Shown piece by piece: positions 7,622 through 14,772 of a DNA stretch of 64,000 bases (position 1 is the stretch's first letter; each line of letters starts with the position of its first letter). The stretch comes from a virus. The notes beneath the pieces are model-generated. The model was given only the letters and a program-made list of their open reading frames with translations. It was not told the DNA's origin and searched no databases. Position numbers and translations under genes: made by a program. The stretch spans positions 84,134 to 148,133 of the IMG/VR virus record IMGVR_UViG_3300023184_000035; one strand, 5' to 3'.

Positions 7622-7922
7622 AATTAATCGTTGCACTTATTATTTTGAACTGCTGAAAAACCGTAGTGATGGTATCAATTCTTGGAAAGCCGGTGCATAC
7701 TCAGCCGCAGGTTATGTGGGTGCATATTATGGCGGGCAAAGTAGACTGTCACATAACTGTGACAGGGTATGGATGCAAGGACCACGCGGTGGTGTCAAGA
7801 TTATAAAAGATAGAATAAACTGGTACGGCGGTATGTATGGAAGATACATCACAAACAACAAAAAAGCCATGAAAGAGTTTGCCTGGATCAAACTGTCAGC
7901 ACGGCCCTTGGAGTTAGGATGA
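7614..7922 (+). CDS. Small paralogue family member 1
   Basis: 102 aa, GTG start overlapping the previous gene by 8 nt. It shares VWxQGPRGGVxxIK and a C-terminal WxKLxARxL with the next gene, so the two are tandem duplicates. It has aromatic-rich strands (Tyr/Trp) and no catalytic motif. It opens a run of tiny coupled genes with WC and LRW-type motifs. Confidence 0.65.
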   Translation: MAKINRCTYYFELLKNRSDGINSWKAGAYSAAGYVGAYYGGQSRLSHNCDRVWMQGPRGGVKIIKDRINWYGGMYGRYITNNKKAMKEFAWIKLSARPLELG

Positions 7923-8182
7923 CATATCATTACTACGGTGTCAAAGGTGACTTTGCATGGAAATTGGCAGTGGACAATAAATTGCGCTCAACCAATATCA
8001 ACCACGTTCCCCGACTCATGCGTGAAAGCGATCAAGTGTGGTGTCAAGGTCCACGTGGCGGTGTGCAGTTGATCAAGGGTGCATACTGGAACTACTGGGC
8101 CACATACTTGCGCCGGGATTCAGAAAAAATGAAACAGTTTACTTGGGTAAAATTACGAGCAAGGGCATTAAAACAATCATGA
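7919..8182 (+). CDS. Small paralogue family member 2
   Basis: 87 aa, ATGA overlap. Its core VWCQGPRGGVQLIKG aligns with the preceding gene, as does the terminal FTWVKLRARALK. Duplication followed by divergence is the simplest reading. Function is unknown. Confidence 0.65.
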   Translation: MTYHYYGVKGDFAWKLAVDNKLRSTNINHVPRLMRESDQVWCQGPRGGVQLIKGAYWNYWATYLRRDSEKMKQFTWVKLRARALKQS

Positions 8183-8493
8183 ACTTTATAACATGGATTT
8201 TTAGACGAATCAAAAACAGTCAATCAGATTGGGTACGGGGTTATCACCGTTTGATCCTAGAGGAAACATTCCTGAGTATAGTGTTTACACTTGTGTGTGG
8301 AATTTTTTTGTATATTGTACCTGTGGGATTTCTGTTGATGCCCTACGTTGACCGTGCAGACACAGTCGTAACGATCATATGGGGTCTTGTAGCATCGGTT
8401 GTGATGTTCTATGTGTATCATTGGCTCATGGCCCTGCATGAAGTTTACCTGCTGGAAAGACAGAAAACTTGGAACGCATTGTCCAGAAAGTAA
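8179..8493 (+). CDS. Small membrane protein with two hydrophobic helices
   Basis: 104 aa, ATGA overlap with the previous gene. Two strong hydrophobic helices (about 30-54 and 63-85) with a basic N-terminus. It sits inside the paralogue cluster but does not share its motifs. Unknown; envelope-associated by inference. Confidence 0.65.
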   Translation: MNFITWIFRRIKNSQSDWVRGYHRLILEETFLSIVFTLVCGIFLYIVPVGFLLMPYVDRADTVVTIIWGLVASVVMFYVYHWLMALHEVYLLERQKTWNALSRK

Positions 8494-8496
8494 AGT

Positions 8497-8760
8497 ATGA
8501 TCTACTACAAAATTCGCAAGAAGTCAGACCCTACTCAGTTTCGCAAAAGTGATGGCTCTTACAATAGCTCAGGCAAAGTGTATGACACCCTGGGCAAACT
8601 CAGAGCCGTTATTACCCAGCACATGAACGCTCACAATGCGTATTTTCGCGATCAACTACAAGATTGGGAGTTTGTGGAATACGAAGTAGTCGAGCGTGAA
8701 GTCCGGCAACTGGTTGATGTTGTGGACAAGAAAAAGGTCTGGGAGATACTGAAGCGATGA
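8497..8760 (+). CDS. Conserved small phage protein (YYKIRKK type)
   Basis: 87 aa. It opens with YYKIRKKSDPTQFRKSDG, followed by GKVYDTLGKLRAVITQHM and a helical charged C-terminus. I recall similar proteins in T4-like cyanophages, without function. Its stop overlaps the next start (ATGA). Confidence 0.65.
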   Translation: MIYYKIRKKSDPTQFRKSDGSYNSSGKVYDTLGKLRAVITQHMNAHNAYFRDQLQDWEFVEYEVVEREVRQLVDVVDKKKVWEILKR

Positions 8761-9044
8761 TCAAACAAGAATTTCCCAACATTTACAAAATGACATTTCC
8801 TGAACATGCCGCTATGGTGATGAGACTTAATCTTCCATACACTGCTTACATTGATGAGCACAAGCATATTGCGGCCGAAACATGGTGCCGACAAACATTT
8901 GGCAGCAGATGGAGCATTGCCAGCACCGCTGGTAAGGGTGGCGTTTGGGCATGCAGGCATGGCGGTGTGGGTCATCACTGGCAATATTTGTTTGGCTTTG
9001 CTGAAGAAAAATACAAGACATGGTTTGAATTGAGGTGGTCATGA
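8757..9044 (+). CDS. LRW-family small paralogue 3
   Basis: 95 aa, ATGA overlap. It shows the family layout: TWCRQTFG near the middle, a Trp/Gly-rich section, then a C-terminal WFELRWS. The same WC...F...WFxLRWS pattern recurs in three of the next four coupled genes. A small beta-rich fold is likely. Unknown function. Confidence 0.65.
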   Translation: MIKQEFPNIYKMTFPEHAAMVMRLNLPYTAYIDEHKHIAAETWCRQTFGSRWSIASTAGKGGVWACRHGGVGHHWQYLFGFAEEKYKTWFELRWS

Positions 9045-9277
9045 ACAGCAAGCAAAGACGAAATCTTACCCGTAAATTAAAATATCATATTACACTGGGA
9101 TTTGATCCTGGAAATTATAATATTGAATTTGATGAAAATGTTGATAAAGCAATTGAATGGTGTATGAAGAAAACTACAGGGGCTTACCATATTGATAGTG
9201 ACACCTACTTTGAAAAGGTTATTTTTAGATTTGAAAAAGAACGTGATGCGGTATTCTTTACGTTGAGGTGGGTATGA
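9041..9277 (+). CDS. LRW-family small paralogue 4
   Basis: 78 aa from ATG 9041 (the upstream GTG is less likely because ATGA coupling marks 9041). EWCMKK in the middle and FFTLRWV at the C-terminus match the family. It is more AT-rich and Lys/Asn-rich than its neighbours, a local compositional shift that may mark a separate origin. Confidence 0.65.
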   Translation: MNSKQRRNLTRKLKYHITLGFDPGNYNIEFDENVDKAIEWCMKKTTGAYHIDSDTYFEKVIFRFEKERDAVFFTLRWV

Positions 9278-9531
9278 ATACGGAACAAAGACGCAAAGCA
9301 ATCAAGAAAAATCATGCCACAATGTTTGGACATAGTGTATTGCTTGACAGTGTCAGAAGTGGCTGGGCAAGGACTTGGTGTGAACAACAGTTTGGAAAAC
9401 GCTACGAGGCTGTGGACAACGAACAAGGGCGGTGGGCATGTTTCTGGGGCGGCAGAGACCATCCCAGTCATTACAGATTTCATTTTGCAGATGATCAAGA
9501 TCGTATGTGGTTTGTGTTGAGGTGGTCGTGA
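9274..9531 (+). CDS. LRW-family small paralogue 5
   Basis: 85 aa, ATGA overlap at 9274. TWCEQQFGKRYEAV, CFWGGRD and WFVLRWS align well with the 8757 product. Unknown function; the best-preserved copy of the family layout. Confidence 0.65.
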   Translation: MNTEQRRKAIKKNHATMFGHSVLLDSVRSGWARTWCEQQFGKRYEAVDNEQGRWACFWGGRDHPSHYRFHFADDQDRMWFVLRWS

Positions 9532-9764
9532 TGTTGCTGGGACATGGCACAGTGTATGGCGCACAGTATTATACTGTGGCTCCACCCATGGGCGGTACGC
9601 CCTGGCGTGATATGGAGGCCTGGTGCCAGGCGACATTTGGCGCCAGCACTGGCAGTATTTGGTCAGCCTGGCAGAAATCCAGCGAACGTTGGTATGTCAA
9701 CAACAGCAAGTTTTGGTTCCGTGATGAAGCAGATAGAACCTGGTTCTTGTTGAGGTGGTCGTGA
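9531..9764 (+). CDS. LRW-family small paralogue 6
   Basis: 77 aa. ATG 9531 overlaps the upstream stop (TGATG); GTG 9528 is an alternative. AWCQATFG and TWFLLRWS carry the family signature. Confidence 0.65.
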   Translation: MLLGHGTVYGAQYYTVAPPMGGTPWRDMEAWCQATFGASTGSIWSAWQKSSERWYVNNSKFWFRDEADRTWFLLRWS

Positions 9765-9919
9765 AGAATTTATTGATAATGTATACTGTGTTGAGTTTGC
9801 AGGGCTGTGCTACAGCATTTGCAGTGGCCGATGTGGCTGGTGCCACTGTGGTGTATGCAGGAAAAACTGTGGTCAACACAGTTGATGCCATCACCCCAGA
9901 CATTGTAAACAAGAAATGA
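9761..9919 (+). CDS. Small lipoprotein, entericidin-like layout
   Basis: 52 aa, GTG start in a GTGA overlap. A short hydrophobic signal ends in LSLQGC (Cys16), a plausible lipobox. The mature part is Ala/Val/Thr-rich (VADVAGATVVYAGKTVVNTV). Lipoproteins of this kind resemble entericidins or small phage envelope proteins. It sits within the paralogue cluster. Confidence 0.65.
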   Translation: MKNLLIMYTVLSLQGCATAFAVADVAGATVVYAGKTVVNTVDAITPDIVNKK

Positions 9920-10152
9920 AAAAGTACTACGGTGGCATGAACGGCACTCAGAATCCTGATTTCCCATACCAGGTGCGTGTGATCAATTTCACTACTGAAA
10001 TGTTTGCGTGGTGTGAAGACTATGATGATCAAGGTGACCCGTTGTGTAGATTTCACGTGAACTGGGATTTGTATGGTAACGATTATGATCGTGTGACATT
10101 TGAGCAGGCGGCGCCGGCCATAATGTTTGCACTGAGATTTGGACGAGCATGA
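9916..10152 (+). CDS. LRW-family-like small protein 7
   Basis: 78 aa, ATGA overlap. It has AWCEDYDD and ends IMFALRFGRA, a diverged version of the WC...FxLRW pattern. Acidic and aromatic-rich. Unknown function. Confidence 0.6.
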   Translation: MKKYYGGMNGTQNPDFPYQVRVINFTTEMFAWCEDYDDQGDPLCRFHVNWDLYGNDYDRVTFEQAAPAIMFALRFGRA

Positions 10153-10187
10153 GAAAGAAAAGTTTATTAACTGCAAGAGGAGATTTT

Positions 10188-10607
10188 ATGGAAAACCCAT
10201 TACCTTGGGAACAGCAAGAAGTATTTAGATTGTTAAAGGCACAGCCCGGCACCAGCTATCAAGAATCAGACGAAACAGGTCGACACATTTTTAGAGACTG
10301 GGTGCGCAACCTGTTGAATGTGAGCGAAATCACTGTGACGTTTGTCAAAGCAGATGGCAGTATTCGTGACATGCGATGCACCTTGGATGGTGATCGTATT
10401 CCGCCTCAACCCCCAAGAGCAGAAAAGCCGGCCAAAGAAGCACCTGTAGACGGCTTAAGGCAACATGGCTTCTTGGGAGAGGCTAAAGAAGTCACCAAAC
10501 CCGAAGAATCGCACACCCAAAAAGTGTTTGACTTGGACGCAGGTGCCTGGCGCAGTTTCCGTTACGATCGGCTCAAAAAGGTCACAGCCAGCATGAGTTT
10601 TGAATAA
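10188..10607 (+). CDS. DUF2693-like SH3-barrel phage protein
   Basis: 139 aa from ATG 10188, which has AGGAG 5 nt upstream; ATG 10149, coupled by ATGA to the previous gene, is in frame and also possible. Residues about 30-70 contain the pattern ITVTFVKADGSIRDMRCTL, which I recall as the core of DUF2693/SH3-like barrel proteins in T4-like phages. A Pro/Glu linker and a shorter C-terminal region follow. Function unknown. Confidence 0.7.
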   Translation: MENPLPWEQQEVFRLLKAQPGTSYQESDETGRHIFRDWVRNLLNVSEITVTFVKADGSIRDMRCTLDGDRIPPQPPRAEKPAKEAPVDGLRQHGFLGEAKEVTKPEESHTQKVFDLDAGAWRSFRYDRLKKVTASMSFE

Positions 10608-10614
10608 GTAACGC

Positions 10615-10833
10615 ATGGCCAAAGAAGAAACAATCAGCATGGAGGGCAAGGTTCAAGAAATCCTGCCCAACACCATGTTTAGGGTATTGCTGGACGATGT
10701 CAACACAGAAGTAATTGCATATCTATCGGGAAAAATGCGCACACACAACATCAAGGTGTTGCTGGGCGATAGAGTTGCTATGGAGTTCAGTCCCTATGAT
10801 TTGACTCGTGGCCGTATCACACGCCGTAGATGA
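10615..10833 (+). CDS. infA: Translation initiation factor IF-1
   Basis: 72 aa, the same length as Escherichia coli IF-1, a single OB fold. [28 protein letters not shown] and [10 protein letters not shown] match IF-1 throughout. IF-1 binds the 30S A site and modulates IF-2 and IF-3 during start selection. The gene lies within the phage gene string, overlaps the next ORF by ATGA and is not flanked by bacterial genes. The SPYDL form of the conserved C-terminal motif resembles proteobacterial IF-1. Its presence beside a genome rich in apparent leaderless genes is notable. Confidence 0.95.
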   Translation: MAKEETISMEGKVQEILPNTMFRVLLDDVNTEVIAYLSGKMRTHNIKVLLGDRVAMEFSPYDLTRGRITRRR

Positions 10834-11555
10834 TAACAAGCACCACAAATCAAGTTCCGGAGTTGCAAGGGTTAATTCTCATTGACTGTTGGGAACCAAG
10901 CCAGAAAACCCGCCTGGTCATAAATCAATTCTATCAAAACATAATTGACAGCACTGTACAACACAATTTTGTTTGTGTCATCAACAGCGGCAATAATATT
11001 TTGTTGGATTTAACAGATCACAGTTTTGCAAATTTGTTTTACCATCACTGCAACAACCGGTTGACTTGGCTGCCGGAACATTTACAACAACGACACAATC
11101 GTGTGATTGCCAACAGTTGTAGGTGGGCTGGTCAAAGTCACATCAACAAAGAATCACAAAGCAATTCTAGCTCTAGACTTTTACACAATCATTTCTTAAC
11201 CCAGGAACGCGGAATCTACATCATGGATCCGTTGGATCTTGTGTTTCATAACCAATTGGTATTTTCAGGCCAGGTCAAAAATTGGTTAATTGTTGGCCGT
11301 AGTTGGCAAATGTGTGTTCACAGCAATGGCCTAGGGCTCAACAATCTAGCAGAATTATCCAGCAGGTTTGACTTGAATTTTTATGCCACAGATTACAGTT
11401 TTTTAAAAGAAGATAATGAAACCATGGCCACGCATGCGGATTTTGAATCTGATGAACTGGAGTGGGCAGTTGTGAGCAACTTTGGGTATCAATTGGTACC
11501 GTCAACCAAACGCAACCGATACTCTGAAATACTTGCTAAATATCTTTATGCGTGA
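10830..11555 (+). CDS. Unknown protein, possibly isochorismatase-like fold
   Basis: 241 aa, ATGA overlap with infA. A first strand LILIDCWEP and a later [18 protein letters not shown] segment, followed by FYATDYSF, recall the Asp strand and the Cys-containing turn of isochorismatase-like cysteine hydrolases, but the overall match is weak and a catalytic Lys is not obvious. It precedes sodB with an 8-nt overlap. Treat the fold as a hypothesis. Confidence 0.55.
   Translation: MITSTTNQVPELQGLILIDCWEPSQKTRLVINQFYQNIIDSTVQHNFVCVINSGNNILLDLTDHSFANLFYHHCNNRLTWLPEHLQQRHNRVIANSCRWAGQSHINKESQSNSSSRLLHNHFLTQERGIYIMDPLDLVFHNQLVFSGQVKNWLIVGRSWQMCVHSNGLGLNNLAELSSRFDLNFYATDYSFLKEDNETMATHADFESDELEWAVVSNFGYQLVPSTKRNRYSEILAKYLYA
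11535..11542 (+). promoter_or_regulatory. Late-type promoter box before sod
   Basis: GCTAAATA ends 5 nt before ATG 11548, inside the end of the upstream gene. No Shine-Dalgarno is present. It fits the leaderless late-box pattern seen at other genes. Confidence 0.55.
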
Positions 11556-12090
11556 ACACATCAACCTGGTAGAAGCCAGCACCAGACCGGCAAAATTAGA
11601 AACCACTCCCTTGCCCTACGGACCCAAGGACCTGGCACCTGTTATGAGTGCCGAAACCATTGATTATCATTTTGAACATTTGGCCAAAGGGTATGCCAAG
11701 CGTTACAATGCCGGAGAAGGCAATGCAGATTTCAATCGCGCTGGTAGCTTTTTACACAACAAGTTTTTCCCGCAACTGCAACCGGTCAAGGGCGCCAACA
11801 GACCTCGTGGTGCTGCACTTGCGTTGATTGAAGAGCACTTTAAAACCTACGAAGATTTCAAAGAAGCAGTTAAAGCGACTGCCATGAAGATACAAGGCTC
11901 GGGATGGGTGTACTTGAGCACTGGTGGTGAAATCAAAACCATTGCCAACCATGCTGTGCGCACAGATATATGCGTGTTGATTGACTGGTGGGAACATGCT
12001 TGGGCCCTGGACTATCAGTCAGATAAAGAAAAATATCTAGATAACATCTGGAAAATAATAGATTGGGACGTCTGTAACCAACGTCTGTAA
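11548..12090 (+). CDS. sodB: Fe/Mn superoxide dismutase
   Basis: 180 aa, near the usual SodB length of about 190. It dismutates superoxide. The N-terminal helical hairpin has SAETIDYHFEHL with metal ligand H41. H70 lies in GSFLHNKFF, a diverged form of the usual WNHxFYW, and D146 and H150 lie in IDWWEHAW. All four ligands are therefore present, while the second-sphere Trp/Tyr around H70 are replaced, which may change metal preference. Probably cytoplasmic, with no signal peptide. The symbol indicates the Fe-type resemblance, not a proven metal. Confidence 0.92.
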   Translation: MREHINLVEASTRPAKLETTPLPYGPKDLAPVMSAETIDYHFEHLAKGYAKRYNAGEGNADFNRAGSFLHNKFFPQLQPVKGANRPRGAALALIEEHFKTYEDFKEAVKATAMKIQGSGWVYLSTGGEIKTIANHAVRTDICVLIDWWEHAWALDYQSDKEKYLDNIWKIIDWDVCNQRL

Positions 12091-12099
12091 GGAGTCAGC

Positions 12100-12342
12100 A
12101 TGTGGAGATATCTGTGGGTATTTGTACCCGTTGTGGCACATGCAGACATGAGCGAATGTATAAACATTGCTGATCAGAACAAAAAAAATTACTGCATGGC
12201 TTCCTACAGCGGGAGTGCCGCTTTTTGCGATAAGATCAAAAGTTACGAATCAAGAACACAATGCATGCGAATGGTAATTGCCCGACAACGACAATCCGCA
12301 TATCAAGTACCTAAACCACCCAAAAAGGAAGAAACAAAATGA
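12100..12342 (+). CDS. Secreted small protein with regular Cys repeats
   Basis: 80 aa. A short signal peptide ends at AHA (residue 15). The mature part has four cysteines at 20, 32, 43 and 55, spaced 11, 10 and 11 residues apart (C-x11-C-x10-C-x11-C), as in helical Cys-repeat proteins that form disulfide-linked hairpins. A Pro/Lys tail follows. AAGGAG upstream of ATG 12100 supports the start. It is coupled to the ErpA-like gene by ATGA. Periplasmic location inferred. Confidence 0.7.
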   Translation: MWRYLWVFVPVVAHADMSECINIADQNKKNYCMASYSGSAAFCDKIKSYESRTQCMRMVIARQRQSAYQVPKPPKKEETK

Positions 12343-12659
12343 ACCTACAACCAGCTGCTATTAGTAAACTGCAAGAACTTGTTGCCGAAGAAGGCAATCC
12401 CAACTTGATGCTACGTGTGTTTGTGCAAGGTGGAGGATGCTCAGGATTCAGTTATGGATTTACATTTGATGAAGCACAAAACGAAGATGATTTTGACTTT
12501 GTTTACGACTCTGTGAAAGTTGTTGTGGACGCAATGAGCATGCAGTATCTGCAGGATTCGGCCATTGATTACAAGGAAGACGCCATGGGTGCCAGCTTTG
12601 TGATCAACAATCCACAAGCGGTGTCAACGTGTGGGTGCGGCAGCAGTTTTAGTGTTTGA
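12339..12659 (+). CDS. Iron-sulfur cluster insertion protein, ErpA/IscA type
   Basis: 106 aa, full length for an A-type carrier. The three conserved cysteines are C34 (GGGCSG), C98 and C100 (CGCGSSF). It receives Fe-S clusters and passes them to apo-proteins. Likely clients in this genome are the two radical SAM proteins. ATGA overlap with the secreted Cys-repeat gene. Its 3' end overlaps the convergent minus-strand gene by 36 nt. Confidence 0.95.
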   Translation: MNLQPAAISKLQELVAEEGNPNLMLRVFVQGGGCSGFSYGFTFDEAQNEDDFDFVYDSVKVVVDAMSMQYLQDSAIDYKEDAMGASFVINNPQAVSTCGCGSSFSV

Positions 12660-12854
12660 ATTTAACCAGTTATCGTAAGTCTCTGCCAGCGGATCCACTA
12701 GTGTTTGTTTTCCTAGAGCATGCACAATCAATGGCAGGCCGGGAACAATTTTTTCTATTAAACCAGCATGGTCAGCCACCAAAAGAAATAACTTGTGTGT
12801 CTCTGATGGACTCAGTTGTCCAATTGCTTCAGTAATTGTTTGTATATCGTACAT
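12624..12854 (-). CDS. Small helical protein, unknown
   Basis: 76 aa from the ATG at 12854 (a TTG at 12869 is upstream). It lies directly behind the glycine-rich adhesin gene on the minus strand and its 3' end runs antisense into the ErpA coding region for 36 nt. Helical, with [17 protein letters not shown]. As the third gene of the minus-strand fibre operon it could be an adhesin chaperone or accessory, but nothing proves this. Confidence 0.55.
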   Translation of the reverse strand: MYDIQTITEAIGQLSPSETHKLFLLVADHAGLIEKIVPGLPLIVHALGKQTLVDPLAETYDNWLNSNTKTAAAPTR

Positions 12855-12855
12855 T

Positions 12856-14772
12856 TTATTTCCGTTCAATTAATCTACCCAGTTCAGCAACAAGTTTAAA
12901 CATCACAAACACTGGGATCAACATCAAGCCCTTGCCAAATCCTGCTGGCTTTTTGCTGGGGCCAAACCATCGTTGCCACACACCCACTGCTTTACATATG
13001 GGAATACCAGCTGCCATGATCATGCGTCCGGTCAAACTGCCTTGTTCTTTTCTGCCAACTCTATAGGCCATTTCTTCTGCCCAAGGTGTAGCAATGTCTT
13101 GTGCCCAAGAGGTTGACCATTTGGCAGCAGCAACACTGAATTCTTCATCAGTCATCCAAGGCATCATTTTGGGTCCACCACCACTCATCCAGTCTACAAC
13201 AATCTCGGCCCATGCCCGATATCCATTGTAGATGTCAGGACGCACTTGTACCAGTTCAGCACCAAATGCTTGATCAGCTTCGTATATATCTTGTGACATG
13301 AGGCCAAGTTCAAATAGTTTAGTACAGATGATCTTGCCACCTCCACCGCCACCTCCACCGCCACCACCAATTCCAGCTCTTGGTTCCCAACCAAAATAAC
13401 CAGCCACAGTGCTGAGTGTTGGTGCATAGTCATCACTGGCACCAATGATGTGAGTCCATGTCCCGTTGTATTTCACAAACACATTGCGAGATTCTTTCCA
13501 AACTCCGTTGACGTTTATATAGGCCTTTTGCACCGGGGTCCATGCATCGTCAAGTTTGACTTGATAACTGGTGGGACTGAACTCTAGCACAGCATATCCG
13601 CCATTGCCAGAAATGGTGTAAACGCCACCTAATCCGCCTCGCCCATCATACCGAGGTAACCCAGCACCGCCAGGTTTGAGCCCATTGGGCAGGTATGTGA
13701 CGTCGCCTGCTGATCCGCCATACATGCCAGAATATCCGCCAGTATCCCCACCAGGGACAGTGCCACCATTCCCAGCATTAACACCACCACCGCCACCACC
13801 GCCACCACCGCCATCACCTGTCCTGTTGGTACCATTTTGTCCGGCTGTGGTACCTGATTCTTGTCCTCGGTCACCAGGCGCATCTTGGCCAGTTGAGGCA
13901 CCAACATTGCCACCGCCACCGCCACCGCCACCACCGCCGGCCACGGCCAACAACGTGAAATTTTTAAACAGCAATGTGGCGCCGCCGCCGGCGCCACCAG
14001 CACCTGAACTGCCTGCTGGGCCAGCTGTGCCGCCGTAGCCACCGGAATATGATATATCTAGCACATCACTATCAGTAATAGTCACTGCAATAGATGCTGG
14101 GCCACCAGTGTTGACTCCGCGTATTCTCACAGAATGATTGCCGGCTGGTATCAACACTTGACTGTTGTACACAGTGGGCCAATTGGTACCACTCAGTACT
14201 TCATTGCCATCCACATACACATTGAAGTAGTTGTCACATGTGCCGGTAAAGGTGTAAACTTTTGTGAAAGGGAAATTCACAATGGCACTGTGATCAAACA
14301 CTGGTACATTGTACCAGTATGTGTAGTTACCACCACCCCAATTATAGCTGTATTGCCTTTTTTCTTCCCATACACCGTATTTGTTTAAAAAAGTAGGGTA
14401 CACATTGAGTGAATACTTGTAGATTGATTGGTAGGGACCAAGAGATCCCAATAATTCAAGTGTGGTGAAAATTGTGCCGGTTGTGGTATAGCCAGGACCT
14501 GGAATACCTGGACGACTGCCTTGTCCAGCACCAGTGCCACCCGATTGCCCGCCGCCGCCCACGGCAACATCTATTATGTCACCAGGTTCTACTGTGAATG
14601 TTTTTACCGAACACATGGCCCCGCAGCCATTTCCACCTCGATGACTGTCATTGCCGCCGCCGCCGCCACCTCCACCCCAAAGATATGCAGTCACATTGGC
14701 TTGGAAGCCTTCTGGCATGACCAGACGTTGCAGGGTATCTGTAAACCCAGTTGCTCTAATTATTTCTGCCAT
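12856..14772 (-). CDS. Glycine-rich tail adhesin (receptor-binding protein)
   Basis: 638 aa. Residues 30-120 and 235-400 carry long poly-Gly tracts (GGGGGGGG runs, GGTGAGQG) like the glycine-rich motifs of T-even gp38-type adhesins, which fold as polyglycine-II bundles. Between them a PA14-like or carbohydrate-binding section (TFTGTCDNYFNVYVDGNEVL) occurs. The last 150 residues (ICTKLFELGLMSQDIYEADQ, RPDIYNGYRAWAEIVVDWM) form an alpha-helical module with a hydrophobic C-terminus that I recall in other phage adhesins. It follows a long fibre gene with no gap (TAA then ATG), as gp38 follows gp37. Host-range determinant by inference. Confidence 0.85.
   Translation of the reverse strand: MAEIIRATGFTDTLQRLVMPEGFQANVTAYLWGGGGGGGGNDSHRGGNGCGAMCSVKTFTVEPGDIIDVAVGGGGQSGGTGAGQGSRPGIPGPGYTTTGTIFTTLELLGSLGPYQSIYKYSLNVYPTFLNKYGVWEEKRQYSYNWGGGNYTYWYNVPVFDHSAIVNFPFTKVYTFTGTCDNYFNVYVDGNEVLSGTNWPTVYNSQVLIPAGNHSVRIRGVNTGGPASIAVTITDSDVLDISYSGGYGGTAGPAGSSGAGGAGGGATLLFKNFTLLAVAGGGGGGGGGGNVGASTGQDAPGDRGQESGTTAGQNGTNRTGDGGGGGGGGGGVNAGNGGTVPGGDTGGYSGMYGGSAGDVTYLPNGLKPGGAGLPRYDGRGGLGGVYTISGNGGYAVLEFSPTSYQVKLDDAWTPVQKAYINVNGVWKESRNVFVKYNGTWTHIIGASDDYAPTLSTVAGYFGWEPRAGIGGGGGGGGGGGKIICTKLFELGLMSQDIYEADQAFGAELVQVRPDIYNGYRAWAEIVVDWMSGGGPKMMPWMTDEEFSVAAAKWSTSWAQDIATPWAEEMAYRVGRKEQGSLTGRMIMAAGIPICKAVGVWQRWFGPSKKPAGFGKGLMLIPVFVMFKLVAELGRLIERK

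Noticed and set aside
13676-14038. Plus-strand Pro-rich ORF opposite the glycine-rich adhesin
   Set aside because: Its poly-Pro tracts are the complement of the poly-Gly codons on the minus strand; no ribosome binding site or homology-like feature.
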